Origin: an uncultured Mycoplasma sp.
Lineage (GTDB): Bacteria; Bacillota_I; Bacilli_A; Mycoplasmatales; Mycoplasmoidaceae
Assembly: GCA_947648205.1 (NCBI GenBank)
Contig: CANSNC010000001.1
Coordinates: 1 to 64,000 of the forward strand
Length of the DNA stretch: 64,000 nt
Direction of reading: 5' to 3'
The translations under genes and the position numbers were made by a program. Shown piece by piece: positions 1 through 12,547 of this stretch. Every line of letters begins with the position of its first letter. The stretch's first letter is position 1. The notes beneath the pieces are model-generated. The model did not search any database and was not told the origin of the DNA. It saw only the letters and a program-made list of their open reading frames with translations.

Positions 1-35
1 AAGTGCACATATATTTTACAATATGTGTTGCACTT
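1..35. repeat. imperfect inverted repeat at left edge
   Basis: Two arms of about 12 bases (1-12 and 21-35) can pair with a three-base bulge around an AT-rich loop. No T-run follows directly, so it is not a classic terminator. It lies just upstream of the terminator at 52-87 and may belong to the 3' end of a gene outside the window. Confidence 0.35.
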
Positions 36-51
36 CATATTTCAATCGAGC

Positions 52-87
52 AAAACATCCTATATTAAGGATGTTTTTTATTTTTTT
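52..87 (+). terminator. rho-independent terminator of a gene left of the window
   Basis: A nine-base stem (52-60 paired with 69-77) with an eight-base loop is followed by a T-rich tail on the plus strand. It overlaps the stop codon of the minus-strand HNH gene. On the minus strand it has no good T-tail, so it mainly serves plus-strand transcription entering from the left. Confidence 0.7.
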
Positions 88-452
88 CAATCATTATATG
101 CTCAATATCATTCATTGTTTTTTTGAATTTTCATTCTACCAATATTATTTTTGTTTTTATCAACAGATATTTTTGATACTGCAAAAACTATATTATTTAT
201 TTTGCCAGTAACTTGATTACCCTTTTTATTATTAGCTTTAGTTGAAAGGACTTGTAAATTTTGCATACTTTCAGAACCAGTAGCATAATCAATCCCATTT
301 GGTGATAGTGGTCATATGTGATCAATTGTTCAACCATATTTTGATTTCAAACCATATTCATTAAATTTTATTGGATATCCAAAAGCATCATAACCTTCTG
401 TCAGATTTGATCCAATACAATAATCTCAAACTCTTTTAACATATTCTTGCAT
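78..452 (-). CDS. HNH nuclease-like protein
   Basis: A 124-aa protein with one HNH motif: KYGWTIDHIWPLS near residues 46-58, then NLQVLSTKANNKKG near residues 74-87. This is the family pattern of a D-H pair, an intervening N and a final N-x-KKG. The zinc-binding Cys pairs of some HNH proteins are absent. The start at 452 is chosen because GGAG lies six bases upstream; an in-frame ATG at 464 overlaps that Shine-Dalgarno and has none of its own. Members of this family cut double-stranded DNA and occur in phage, restriction and DNA-processing settings. It stands alone here, transcribed away from the exonuclease-like gene. The HNH fold is fairly sure; substrate and role are unknown. Confidence 0.7.
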
Positions 453-605
453 TACTGTCTCCATAATAATTATTGATTATATTAACATTATATTATTTAT
501 TATTCATGCATATAAATAATTAATAATATTTATTTTATTAATAAAATCTTAAATACACTTTGTATTTGGTAATATAATATTTTTTGTATGTGTTAGGAGC
601 AATTA

Positions 606-1688
606 ATGTTTAATTACCCAAAAAATAAAGATATAGTTTTTGTAGACATTGAGGCAAATGATAAACCAAAAAGACTTGTACAATTTGGTGCTATAAAGCT
701 TAAAGTTGATGGTACAGTAGAAGAAGTTAATTGATTTTCTAATCCAAAATGTAAATTATCTAATCATATAAAGACAATACTTCACCATAATATAGACAAT
801 ATTAATAGAGGTGAAAATAATAATAAGATAATGAAAAGAATATCAAAATTTGTAGATGGTTGCGTATTTATTAGTTATAGTCCTTTTGATTTTAATTTTT
901 TAAATATATTACACAATAAGTTGTTTAATAAAAAATTAAATTGTTATTTTATAGATATTCAAAATGAATGAAAAAAAATTACTCTTAATAAAAATGTTTG
1001 AGCACTTAAAAAATTAGCTAATTTTTTTAAAATAGATAATATAGATGAACAATTTCATGATGCATTGTATGATGCAAAAATAATGTATAATATTTTTTTA
1101 AAGTGAAAAAGTTCAAATGATGTTGATTTATTATCATCAGTATATAAGAATAAAATTAACAACATTTCTTTGATAAGAACAAAGCAGAATAAAAATATTA
1201 ATAATAGTATTACATTAAACAATTTGCAAAAAGTTAATGGATATGTTTTTTTAGATTTTTATTTTAAAACAATTAAAATTGGAGATCAAAGAGAAAGAAT
1301 ATTAGTTGATCTTAATGTTATAGAAATTCAGAATAATTTTTTAAAAAGAAATTGATCATTTAGTGTTGATGCAAATGATAAATATTTTGATATGTTTGCA
1401 TACCAAGATAAATTAGTTAATAAATTAAAACAATACATTATTTCTATTAGAAACAAAATTATTGTGATTAATGACAATGTTTTTCAAGAATTGATTAGAT
1501 TGACTAATGTATGTTCAAGATATATAAAAGTATTTCCTTTAAATAGGGTTATGTTTTGTAATGGATTTGAAAATTTTTTTAATGAAATTGATTTTAATGA
1601 TTATAAATATCAAGCAAATTTAAATTTAATAAAAAAGTGATTAGTATTAAATTTATTAATGGAAAAGTTTAATCTAGAAAATAATTAA
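606..1688 (+). CDS. DEDDh 3'-5' exonuclease-like protein with extra C-terminal domain
   Basis: A 360-aa protein. Residues 9-165 match the RNase T / DNA polymerase III epsilon family: FVDIEA gives D14 and E16, SYSPFDFNFL gives D95, and HDALYDA gives H151 and D156 with the H-x4-D spacing, so the full DEDDh catalytic set is present. Such proteins remove nucleotides from 3' ends of DNA or RNA using two metal ions. Residues 190-360 are Lys/Asn-rich and I do not recognise them. The start ATG has AGGAG eight bases upstream. It is a single gene with no obvious partner and no terminator hairpin behind it. It could be a trimmed polymerase III epsilon-like proofreader, but no polymerase domain is attached. 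Confidence 0.75.
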
Positions 1689-1830
1689 TAAAGTACATTA
1701 TATTAATGCTCTATTTATTAACAATTTATCCTCATATATATTAACAAGATAAAATATTGAATAATGAATAACCATTCATATTATAATAAAATAAGGTATT
1801 TTATGTATTTACATCTAAAGGAGTCATTTT

Positions 1831-4086
1831 ATGGCAGTAAAAATTATAACTTTACGTAATTATAAAGTTGTTGCTAAAAAATTTATTAAGGTATTAAGAA
1901 AAATAATCCAGTCAAAACCAAGTGTTAGAATTGGATTAATTTGAGATGAATCTTTGGCTCCAATTTATGATTTTGTAATAAAATCAAAAAAACTAAAATG
2001 GGATAATGTTAAAATTTTTTCATTAGTTGAATATAAAGATATTCAATCAGTTACTTTTGAAAACACTTTGTATACTGAATTTATTAATAAATTACATAAT
2101 GTGACTAGACAAAATTATGATAGTTTAAGAGAGAGAATAGATGAGTTAAGATCAGAAGAAAAACTAAATGACTTATATAAATTTGATGGATTAATTGATC
2201 TTATAGTTTTTCCTATTGATAAAAGAGGTAATTTTTTATTTAATGATTTTGAATCAAATATTAATTATATTAATTATGGGAATAATGGTAATGAAATTGT
2301 TGCTCCTGGAATTAAATCTATTATGTTTTCAAAACAAGTTATTTGTTTTGCATTAGAAGAAGAATCTGAAAAAGTAGTAAATACATTAAATAGTAAAGTT
2401 CTTTCAAGTAATGAATTTGTTTCATTATTAAATGTTCATGACAATATTATCTTATTTACTTTGCATAGTATTATTAAGAAAAAAGAAATTAATAAAGATA
2501 TTTATGTCAATGACCCAGAATCTATATCTGATAAAGTTTTATCAACAACTTATGAGGGTTCTTTGTCATCTGACAATATGGAATTTGATGATACTAATAA
2601 AATATCTGATATGACAAAAGAGCATTTTGGTGATAATCATTTATCTTTGGATTTAGATGACGATGATGAAAATGATGATGAGGATGATATTTCAAATATG
2701 GAATTATCAGATAAAGAAATAGAAGTTGAAGATAATGATATTGTTGATAATTCAGATGATGATGGATTACCAATTGATGAACCTTTAAATAATGATAAAG
2801 ATAATTTAGATGATGTAATTAGAGATGTTATTGATATTGATGAAGAACCAACACAAGAAGAATTAGATCAAATCATGTTAGAGGAAGACGATAATTCTTT
2901 ATATGATGTTATAAAAGATGAATATGAATCATCATTGAATGAAGATGATGATAGTCTATTAGATAGTGTTTCTGAAAGCAAATTTGATTTAAGTTCTAGT
3001 GAGCAAGAAGATAAATATCTTGATGAAGAAGTGGTAGAAACTATTATTGGTGATAAAGAAGTTCCATCAGCTTTATATAAATCAGAAGAGTTAGATGATT
3101 CTATTATTAATAAAATTAAAGAGTTGGATAAATTAAAAGATGAAGAAATTTATCTAAAAGAATATCCTGCTGATATTGATAATGAAATTGAAGAATTACA
3201 AGAAATAAAAAAGCAACTTGAAAATGAATTAGCAGCAATGGAACAACAACAAGTTATTAATACTGATTCAGAAGATGGAGTTATTAAAAATTTTGAACCA
3301 GAACATCATAACGATTTTAATGATATTTTTGATGATGAATTATCAAAAGTTGCTGATCAGTATACAGATAAGCATGATACATTAGTTTTATATGAAGATG
3401 AACAAGAAAATTTTGAAGTGATTGATGAATCAAATAATAATGCATCTACATATGAAAATATTGATGTAATAGAAAATATAGATAAAAATGTTACAGATAA
3501 TAATTTAGAAAATAATGATGTTGAATTACAACCATATAATTATGAAAATAAATATGTTAACATTGATGGAAATACTCCAGATGAAATTAGAAAAATAATT
3601 AAAATTAAAGAAGATGCTTTAAATACAATAGAATTGTTGATTAAAAATAATAAACTTGGAATTCAACAAGCTAAAAAAGATTTTGTATCATCACCTAATA
3701 TATCTAGTACATCAGATAATCATTATATTAAATTGTCATATGTGCCAAGTGAAAGACCTGTGCCATTATTAATGGTTTATAATAATCCAGATGAAAAAAT
3801 ATATGAAAGTACAATTTTAGAAATGATTAAAGAATATAAGTCTAATATGAATGCTAGACTATTTAATAGAAAAAATAATCATTATTGAAATATGGGTGCA
3901 TATGTTTCTGTAAATAAAAAAACAAATGAACTTGAATTATGTGCATTTAGTGTTATTTCAAATTTTATCTTTTTATTAAGGTATATTAATAAACCAGTTT
4001 TCTTTTATTTAAGCAAATCTAATTATGAATTAATTAAAAATGAATTAGATAAATTTTTTGGTGAATTTGTTATAGAAGAAATTTAA
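1831..4086 (+). CDS. degenerate NagB-like domain with long acidic region
   Basis: A 751-aa cytoplasmic protein without signal peptide. Residues 1-217 follow the layout of glucosamine-6-phosphate isomerase (NagB/phosphogluconolactonase fold), but active-site positions are changed: the sugar-phosphate loop TGS becomes WDE (residues 38-40), the MDEY motif reads LVEY, and the G-x-DGH-x-FNE segment becomes DKRGNFLFND, losing the catalytic His. Residues 230-545 are extremely rich in Asp and Glu. The last 110 residues are globular and unrecognised. AAGGAG precedes the ATG. It therefore looks like an enzyme fold reused for structure or binding. Dead GpmI- and TPI-like genes nearby make a common theme. 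Fold assignment is by eye, moderately sure. Confidence 0.6.
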
Positions 4087-4087
4087 T

Positions 4088-4140
4088 AAAAAAATATGAA
4101 GTTAAAGCATAATAAATGTTCTACTTCATATTTTTTATTT
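4088..4140. terminator. bidirectional terminator between convergent genes
   Basis: A 13-base perfect stem (4090-4102 with 4123-4135) has T-rich tails on both strands. It sits between the plus-strand NagB-like gene (stop at 4086) and the minus-strand 5'-nucleotidase gene (stop at 4151), so it can end both transcripts. Confidence 0.85.
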
Positions 4141-4150
4141 TTTGTATTTT

Positions 4151-5917
4151 CTATATATTAGTATTATTAGAAAATTTAATTCTATTAGTTGGGTATTGTG
4201 TTTTATAATCTACTCATTTTTTCACAGAGGCATCTGAACTATTTTCGTTAGTAGATAGATATTTACCAAATTCTTTAAATGATTCAGATACTGATTCACC
4301 TGATATTCCAGCAGATTTATTTAATAACATGCTATAACCATCACCACCTGCTAGTAAAAAATCATTTGTTACTGCAAAGTATGTTTTTGTTGTGTCCTCT
4401 TTATTTACTTCAACTCCATTGATTTTTAATGACTGTACAGTATTGTTAGCTCCTGTTGCATCATTAGAATCAATTTGATAAGTAACTTCTATTTCCTTTG
4501 ATACTTGAAGAAATGATCCTGCTCCTTTTGTTTTTGCTGAGTGTTCAAAAATGTCTCAAACTGTTTTTGAATCTAATTTTACAACTTCTAGAGTGTTACC
4601 AAAAGGGCTTGTAGAATCTACATCACCATTTGTTACAACTTTTTTTCCATTTAAATCAGTTCCAGTTATGTTAGCTCTAAATGAACCTCCATTTATAAAA
4701 GCAAAATCAATTTGAGATGGAGTGGTTGTTGTGTCTGTTGATGATGTATTAATCTGAGTACTTGGTTTTATTCTATCATTTGCATCATAAACAAGTGCAT
4801 CAGCAAACACATCACCCAAATTAGTTTCCCTATTTCTAGTTTCCTCAACTGGATTTTGACCATCATTATTTATAGCAACTAATGTTATTTCTTCATTTGC
4901 AGGAAAAGTAAATGCTTCTTGTTTGGAATAAGTATCATATTGAGTCTGTAAAGGAGCAATCAATTCTTGAACTTTTTTATCAGCTTCTACCCCAATATTC
5001 TTATAATTAATCAAAGAAATATCAACATTTTTTAAAGATTTTTTATCATCTGAAAGTTCAAAATTTATTTGTCCTAAATTTTGTGTATAACTTCCTGTTT
5101 GTGCTATGAAAGTATTGTTTGGTTGACCTGTTTTGGAAATGATTTTACCATTTTCAAGTGTAGTGTGTGAATGGCCATCAATAATAATATCTAAACCATC
5201 AACTTCATTTGCAAGTTTTTCACTTGTGAATTCTGAAGTTGGATCTAGTCCTAAATGTGATATTGCTATAATTATATCTATGCCTTGCTTTGTTAATTCT
5301 TCAACACTTGCTTTTGTTTCATTAATAGGGTTTGTAAATTCAATTCCTGTTATATTTTTTGGATGTGTTTTAGTAGCAGTTTCAGGTGTTGCAACTCCTA
5401 TTACTCCTATTTTTGTTCCATCTAATAAATTTGTAATTTCATATGGTTTAAATAACAAACTATTATCGCTTTTTAATTTTATATTGTTAGCTAAATAATT
5501 TATATCATTCTTATCTTTAGTGTTTAACCCAGTTAATTTCTTTAAATTATCCAATCCAAAATCAAATTCATGATTCCCTATACCTTTAAAGTCATATCCC
5601 ATATAATTTGAAATATTAGTCGCTGTTTGACCATTATCTAAATTGCTAATTGGCAAACCTTGAAATAGATCACCAGCATCAATTAATAAATCATGTTTAT
5701 GATTCTTAGTGTATGTTGCAATTTTTTCTAATCCCATTCATTCATTATATTTTGCTGTACTTTCAGTTAATCTACCATGTACATCATTGGTATGAAAAAT
5801 TGTATGTATATGATTTTTATTATCATTTACATTAGTGCTACAACTTGTTATAAGTAATGAAGGGAATATTATACTAGCAGAAATACAAAAAACATATTTT
5901 AAACCTTTTAGTTTCAT
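4151..5917 (-). CDS. 5'-nucleotidase / metallophosphoesterase lipoprotein
   Basis: A 588-aa surface lipoprotein. The signal peptide ends in the lipobox LITSC with Cys26. The N-terminal calcineurin-like metallophosphatase domain has all dimetal motifs: TNDVHGR (D45, H47), DAGDLFQG, GNHEFDFG, ISHLG and DGHSHT. A C-terminal 5'-nucleotidase domain follows (FINGGSFRA and FLLAGGDGYSML). The family hydrolyses nucleoside 5'-phosphates and related compounds outside the cell, feeding nucleoside uptake in organisms that cannot make purines and pyrimidines. AAAGGA lies upstream of the ATG. The gene is transcribed divergently from the surface-protein operon and ends at the shared terminator. Length and motif order are usual. 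The exact substrate cannot be told from sequence. Confidence 0.9.
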
Positions 5918-6246
5918 TAAAATATCCTTTATTCATTTTTTATAGTTACAGTTATGAATAAAGTAATTAAGTCTTAAAACAATGCAAATAGGTGGAAGAC
6001 TAATTTAAATTATCCTATATTTTGTAACTACAAAATTATAATAATCTATATTTCTATTTTTTTTATTATAAAACTACTGCAAATTTTGTTTTTTTTTAAA
6101 CTATTTGATATAATAATGTTTTTTCTAATGTTTTGCTTATACCATAAAAAATTATTTTTTTTAATTTTTTTTACATTTTGGTATTTGATTTGGCCTTACT
6201 AATATTTTATAATTATTTATAAGACTAATGTAATCTAGGAGATGTT
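5918..6246. other. intergenic region between divergent genes
   Basis: This 329-base AT-rich stretch separates the nucleotidase gene (minus) from the surface-protein operon (plus). I see no coding potential or RNA gene. It holds the nucleotidase ribosome-binding site at its left end and a good promoter for the operon at 6185-6213. Long T and A tracts fill the middle. Confidence 0.6.
6185..6213 (+). promoter_or_regulatory. promoter of the first surface-protein operon
   Basis: TTGATT (6185-6190) and TATAAT (6208-6213) are 17 bases apart, an ideal sigma-70 layout, 34 bases before the ATG at 6247. The same -35 box and spacing occur before the duplicate surface gene at 16611. Confidence 0.65.
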
Positions 6247-8649
6247 ATGCAATCGAAAAGAAAAATTACAATGATTTTAAGCACCTTTATTACTGTTTCA
6301 GTGGCTGCAACTGTTCCCACTTCTTTATTAACATTAAATAAGGGTAATTTAGTTTCTATTGAAAATAATGATTTGAAAGATTGAAGTACTGGTGGGGCAA
6401 CTGATGAAACAGCAGCAACTTTTGCTTTCAAAACATCAGATGAATTAACATCACAATTTGAATCAAATCCTTTTACACCTAAAACTCCTCAAGATTTTAC
6501 AAATGAAGACATTAAATTATTTTTAAAAATAACAAATGGTTCTGCTAGTAATTGACATGTTGTTAAATCAGAAGTAACAAATGAAGATAGCATTAATGGT
6601 ACTGTTAGATTTAAAGTTTACCAAAATTTAAAAAAAGCAGATGGTTCATATCAAGAAACTTTAATTAAAAATGGACAGAGTGATGAATGAAATACAAATA
6701 CAGCATCTTATTTGTCAACCTATATAGTTAAAAATCAATATTCTTTTGAATGAGCATCAGATGAAGAAATGAAGAATTTTTTTGAAACTACAACTCTTAC
6801 AGCTAATCAATTGACAAAAGAAATAGTATTGAATAATTTAGTTTCAAGAAATTCTGTTTTGCCACCTGATGATCAGATAACTGTGACAATAAGTGATGTT
6901 AGTAATGATGCAGCAAATTATGGAGTTAAAAAAGTTTCTATCTCTTTTAATGGTTCAGTAACAACAACTTCTAGTAATAGTAATCAACAAATAACATCAG
7001 AAAAAACATTTAGAGGTTTTAAGTCAACAAATGGTGCATCTAATGAAATGTCATTAGAATTTACTTCAGAAAATATTGGTGATTGAACAATTAGTGATTT
7101 AAATGCTTTTAAAAATGCATTGGAACCAAATGAAAATAAAGTTCAAAATTTAACAGCTTCAGAATTTGTAAGTGTTATTGATAATACAAATCCAACTCAA
7201 CAAACAGCTTTATTAGATATGTTAACAAAAGGAACATATTTAACTAGTCAACCAATAGTTAAGATTAAATATATGAGTCTGGATGTAACAGATTCAAATT
7301 TTGCTAGTACAACAGGTTTATCTGCTGATGATTATAAGATAACAAAAGTTAGAACTATACCTAATGATGTAGATGGAAGTTTAGAACTTTTATATACATT
7401 TACTAGTATTGATATCTATACTGGTAAAAATGTTGATAAGGAAGTAAAGCAAACTTTTCCAGCAGGTACATTCAAAACAAATGCTGATGCAAATAAAATA
7501 TTAAAATTTGCTTGATTATCACAAGAAGCATTAATGCCTTTAGGTGGTTCATTAGATATGGTAAATTCTTCTAAGAAAAATTCTGATGATCCAGATTTTT
7601 TAAGATTATTAAGTAATCAGTTTTTTTCAGGAACTCAAGATACTTATGACAAACCAAGAACTGTTTCAATAGATTTTGAAAACGGAAGTACTTATAATAG
7701 TCAAACTGGCAATTATGAACCTACTGTTTCAAATGAAGAAAGTGTTATAGTAACTTTGACTTTTGATAGTTGAAATGGAGCATTTTATACTGATGAAACT
7801 GGGGCTGTTAGAGAAGGATTTAAAACTTCTAAGATTTTTAAACTAGATGGTTATACAGTTGAAGGAAATACAGTTAATTTTAAAACACAAAATGATTTTA
7901 TTGCTTCCAATCCAACATATGTTTATACTACGCCATCATCTATTGTTATGGATATAAAAGCAGCTGAAAATCCAAATGATCCAACTATTAATACTAAACA
8001 AGCAGCATTTTTTACATTAGGTGAAAATAATACTGCTAAACATGAAGTATCATATGTTCCTAATAATAGAGAAGGAACAATTAGTATAACAATATCATTT
8101 TATGAAGAAATTAATAGCGCAAAGAGTTATAAAGGTTCATATTTTAGAATTTATTCAGGAATGAAAAAAACACCTGAAACTTCTGATATTCTTGAATTTG
8201 CATGAATTCCAAGTACAGGAATAAATTCAGAATTATTATCAATTCCAATTGATGAAGTAACAAAGACAGATGTAATTGATTATTATTTAATAAACATTCC
8301 TATGTTTTCTAATAAGACACTTAATGAAAATAATGTTGATATAAAAGTTGAAGGTGATACTGTTTTAAAAGTGGATGTTACAATTTATAATTTTGACCAA
8401 GCAAACCCAAATATTACAGTAAGTGAGCAAAAATTTTTCACTAAATTAACTGGTTTTGCAAGTACAAAATATACAAGTGATGCAAATATAATTCCACCTA
8501 AGGATTTGACTGCTTTAATATCTATTCCAATTGCTGCTATAGGTACATGTATTTTAGTATTTGTATTAATTGCAATGGTAGCACAACGTGCAAGAATTAG
8601 ACGTTTCAAAGAAGATAAAGTTAAGTTAGAAGCTAAAAAATTAAAATAA
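6247..8649 (+). CDS. large anchored surface repeat protein, type A copy 1
   Basis: An 800-aa protein with an N-terminal signal sequence lacking a lipobox Cys and one C-terminal membrane helix (residues 755-779) followed by a basic tail (RARIRR). Nearly the whole chain is therefore predicted outside the cell. The outside part consists of about five diverged repeats of roughly 110-140 residues, each with a DG(S/T)L-type beta hairpin, an aromatic-Gly-Phe segment and a closing Phe/Ala-Trp. This pattern resembles the lipoprotein-17-associated repeats of mycoplasma surface proteins. AGGAG lies five bases before the ATG. It is the first gene of a probable four-gene operon with a type B partner and two dead glycolytic-enzyme-like genes. 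Adhesion or motility is a guess from architecture. Confidence 0.8.
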
Positions 8650-8685
8650 ATTATATTTATTTAAAAAATTAAAAAGGGAGTAATT

Positions 8686-11600
8686 ATGAAAATTAAAAAG
8701 AATAAAGTTTTATTAATAACAGGATTATTAATTTCAAGTGCATTATCTACTAGTATTGCAATCCCTTTAGCAAATACAACAAAATCTATTAACAATGATA
8801 TAAACGTTAATAGTGTTAGTCATAATGCTAAAGTGACAACAACTACTGATCCAAGCCATATAATTAATATTAGTGGAAATGATCCTTCTGAAACTACACA
8901 AAAAAGTTATTATGCTATGAGTAAATCAAATGACTCATATGCTATTTTAACTGCAAGTGCTGCTTCTTCAACTACTCCTGATCAAATTACAAAATATAGT
9001 TTATTTGATACAAATCCTGGTAATGCTCACTGAGTTATAAAGAAAGATACACTTAAGACAGATTCAGGTACAACTGATTCTGCTGTAACTATTAGAGCTA
9101 TTCAATATTCAAGTGGTAGTTTATTAACTACAGGATATTTATATGTATTGGTTACTGATACTAGCAAAGCATATATATTACAATATGATTGACAATCTGG
9201 TCAACTTGTAACAAATAAAAAAGTTACTATTAATAATGGAAATAATATTAAAGATTTTGTTGTTGCAGATGATGCAACAGATTCTTTGTTATTGTTTGAG
9301 GCATCTAAAATTACAAATGCTGATCAAGTTCAAACAATAAAGTTTTACAATGTAAATAATACACATTTTTCTAGTTCAACAACTACACCAACAGTTCAAA
9401 CACTTACTATTTCACAAACTATTTCTAACTCAAATTTTTCTAATAATATGTACTTAAGAGATTATGAGTTTATTAGTGGCAATTTGATATTAGCATATCA
9501 AGCAGGTTCAGTTGCTGCAAATGTTAAATCTCATGCAATTGTGAAAATAAAATTCAATAATGGAACTCTAGCAGAAAGTAATTTAAAATCAAATAATGCT
9601 GTAAGTTATACATTAACAACTGATGATGTTACTAAATTTGGTAATAGTAAGAAATTAAGTTTAGCTTTAGTTGATAAGGGTGATGCAACTAACTTCTCTG
9701 TAATAGTAAAAGCTAAAACTGATGTTGCAGCAGGTGGTGCTGACAACAATGATAGTATATTGGTATCAAATTTTAAAGTCACAGATTTAGGATTAACAAC
9801 TACTAGACAAGATAATTATCCAACAAAAGGAGGATATATTTTGCAAGTTGCTCCTTTATATGGTGATAATGCAACTGTCACAGGATTTTTAGCATTAGAT
9901 TCTTCAAATAAAGTAATATCTTTAACAAAAGATCTTAATGTTGAAACAATTTTGGCATCTTTTTCAACACAAACTGTTTACTATCTTTCAACTTCTACAT
10001 TATCATATGACTGATTTCCACAAGATATAGATGGAACAATTGGTGATTATTATAGAAACACATTAATTGGAAAATTGGGTACAACAACAGCAAATTTTAC
10101 TGAAATTTTAGCAAATTATAGTTTACTTTCAAATGATGAATTATCACCAAGTGTAAAATATAGAAAAGTATCATCTGATGGTTCAAGTCTTGATTCAACA
10201 ATGACTGCTTATTTAGCAAATGCAAATACTTATAAAGATTTTTTAAGAATTAATTCATATGATACAAGATTTCCAGAACCTGTTATTACTATAACTCCTG
10301 GAAATTTAACTAAAAATAGTGAAGGTGAATATAGTCTTCCATTAACATTTAAACAAACTTTAAGATCAAGAGATAGCAATGGTAATATAGTTAATACTAA
10401 TAAACAAGCTACTTTAGGAACTTATACTTATAATTTTGTAAACAGTGATGGCAAAATTGAACAAGTAACAGATAAAACTCAAATACCAACATCTTTATTA
10501 AATTTATTACCAAGTAAAGTAACTTTAAAAGATGTAGAAAAATATTTATTTAAAACATCTAATGTTGATGGTCTTCAATACACATTAAGTCCAGATGATA
10601 TTAATGGAATATTGAATGTTACTATTAATGTTCCTTATATGTGACAAAATGGACAATTGAAATCAGGATTAATATTAACTTATAGTTTTGGTAGTGAAGG
10701 TAACCCTTTCTTTAAATCAGATTCTTTAGCTCTATATGATACTAGTGTTTCATTAGTAACAAAAGCATTTATTGATGATACAAATAATACAGATATTTCA
10801 AATACTCTAAAATTGAAATATAGTACAACATTACCTTCAGAAGTATCTAAAGATGATTATTTAGCTGATTTTGTTAGAATGGGTGCTGCTTATACTAATA
10901 TTGCATTAATTAACTCAGGAGAAATTATTTTACCAACAACTAATAATATTACAGTAACTCCAATTGATAAAGAAGGTGTTGCAATTGTTGAAGTTATATT
11001 TCCAAAAGTTGGAGAAAAAACTAATGTTACTTATAGTTTTGAAACAGCTAATGTGTTTAAAAGTAATATTTATGCAAATGAAAACTTTTATTTTATGTTT
11101 AAAAATAATGATGAAGTTTTAAATTATAAAGTTAGTGACAACCAAACATATGAAAAATATCAAGCTACACAAATTGCTAGTGTTATTACTTCTGCATCAA
11201 GTTCAGAAAAAAGAGATGTGTTATCAAGGTTTGCTAATTTTTCAAATTATTTTGGAAATTTATTAACTACACAAAATTCTAGTGGTGAAGATTTAATTAA
11301 AGTTCAAGCTAAAGGTGATGATTTGGCTGGTGCTACAACTATTACTGTTACTTTAACTGAGGATTTACCAAATGTTGAAAGTAAAGTGTTTACTCAAGTG
11401 TATACAGGATTTAATAGACAAAATACAAATGTAGTGGCTGCTATTTCAGGATTTAAATTTGCAGATCAATTAAGTTCTACAGTTTTATCTAAAGCTCCAA
11501 GTGAAGTTACAGAAGATGATTTAAAAGTATCAAATGTATTTGTTTATAGTGGTAGTGCATCTTCTTTAGAAAAACAAATAAGTATTACTCCTATTAATAC

Positions 11601-12531
11601 AAATGGATCATTAGAAGTTACTATTTTATTTAAAAATTGAATTGAAGAGCAAAGAACTGTAACTGGTGCTACACAAAGAGTTATTGTTCCAGAAAAACGT
11701 TTTACAAGAGTTTATTATGGATTAAAAGCTACAGCTGATCCATTAGATATGGTTGTATGAAAATCATATGATGAATTAGACCAACAATATAGAACTCAAG
11801 GTTTACCAAGTGATATTGTTTCTCAAATTAAATCAACAAATCCAGAACCTTTAGACCAATTAAGAATTTTTTCAAATTTAACAAAAAATTTAGAAACTTA
11901 TTTAACAAATACAGCTACAACTAGCACTGGTCAAAAACCATTAGAAGTTAATTTAAGTTTTAATGATTCTTTAGGAAGTATAACTATAGTTGCAAGTATT
12001 TTAATGAATCAAAAAACTCAAGTATTTAATTCTACAATTAGTGGTTTTGGTACAAGCAATACTGATTTTGGAATTATTATGGTTAGAAATGACAGTGAGG
12101 CAGCAGAATCAATAAAAAATAAATTAGCTAGTGAAATTACTGATACAGATATTGGAAAACTTTATAGTTTAACTTCTGGTATTGAATTTGAAAAACAAAT
12201 TACTACTTCATTTGATGATACTAAGGGAACTTTATCTTTAAACATTAAACTTGTTGATTCAACAGGTCAAGTGAGGGCAGAATCAAATGCAACTTATTCT
12301 GGTTTTAAAACTAATGTTCCAGAATATAAAGGTACTAATTGATTAATATTTGGATTGGCATTTGGAATTCCTATTGTAGTTTTAATGATTCCTATTTTGT
12401 TTATTAAATTGTATTTAGTAAGAAGAGATATGAAAAAATTCTCTAAAAAACTTGATTTAAGATTGACTGAACAAAGTAAAGTTAAAAAATCTAAAAATGT
12501 TAGAACAATTAAAGATTTATTAGATAGATAA
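8686..12531 (+). CDS. giant anchored surface repeat protein, type B copy 1
   Basis: A 1281-aa protein with an N-terminal signal/anchor (basic KIKKNK then a hydrophobic run, no Cys) and a C-terminal membrane helix at about residues 1220-1246 after the motif GTNW. Residues 40-440 are Ser/Thr-rich beta structure with short repeated blades, possibly a propeller. Residues 450-1215 hold about six lipoprotein-17-like repeats, recognisable by LPSEV-type openings, a Gly-x-Leu beta hairpin and a closing SGF segment. A 39-base cytoplasmic-side gap separates it from the type A gene, and GGGAG precedes the ATG. The duplicate at 18970 is colinear over its whole length. It is probably displayed with the type A protein as a pair. 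Function is unknown. Confidence 0.8.
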
Positions 12532-12547
12532 TAAAAAGGAAAAATAT

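Noticed and set aside
2640-3200. Repeated GAT/GAA-rich DNA that looks like a tandem repeat
   Set aside because: Unit length is irregular and follows Asp/Glu codons of the acidic region; no exact repeating unit was found.
5133-5498. A 121-codon plus-strand frame inside the 5'-nucleotidase gene
   Set aside because: It is antisense to a gene with complete catalytic motifs, has no ribosome-binding site, and its translation looks like a low-complexity shadow.
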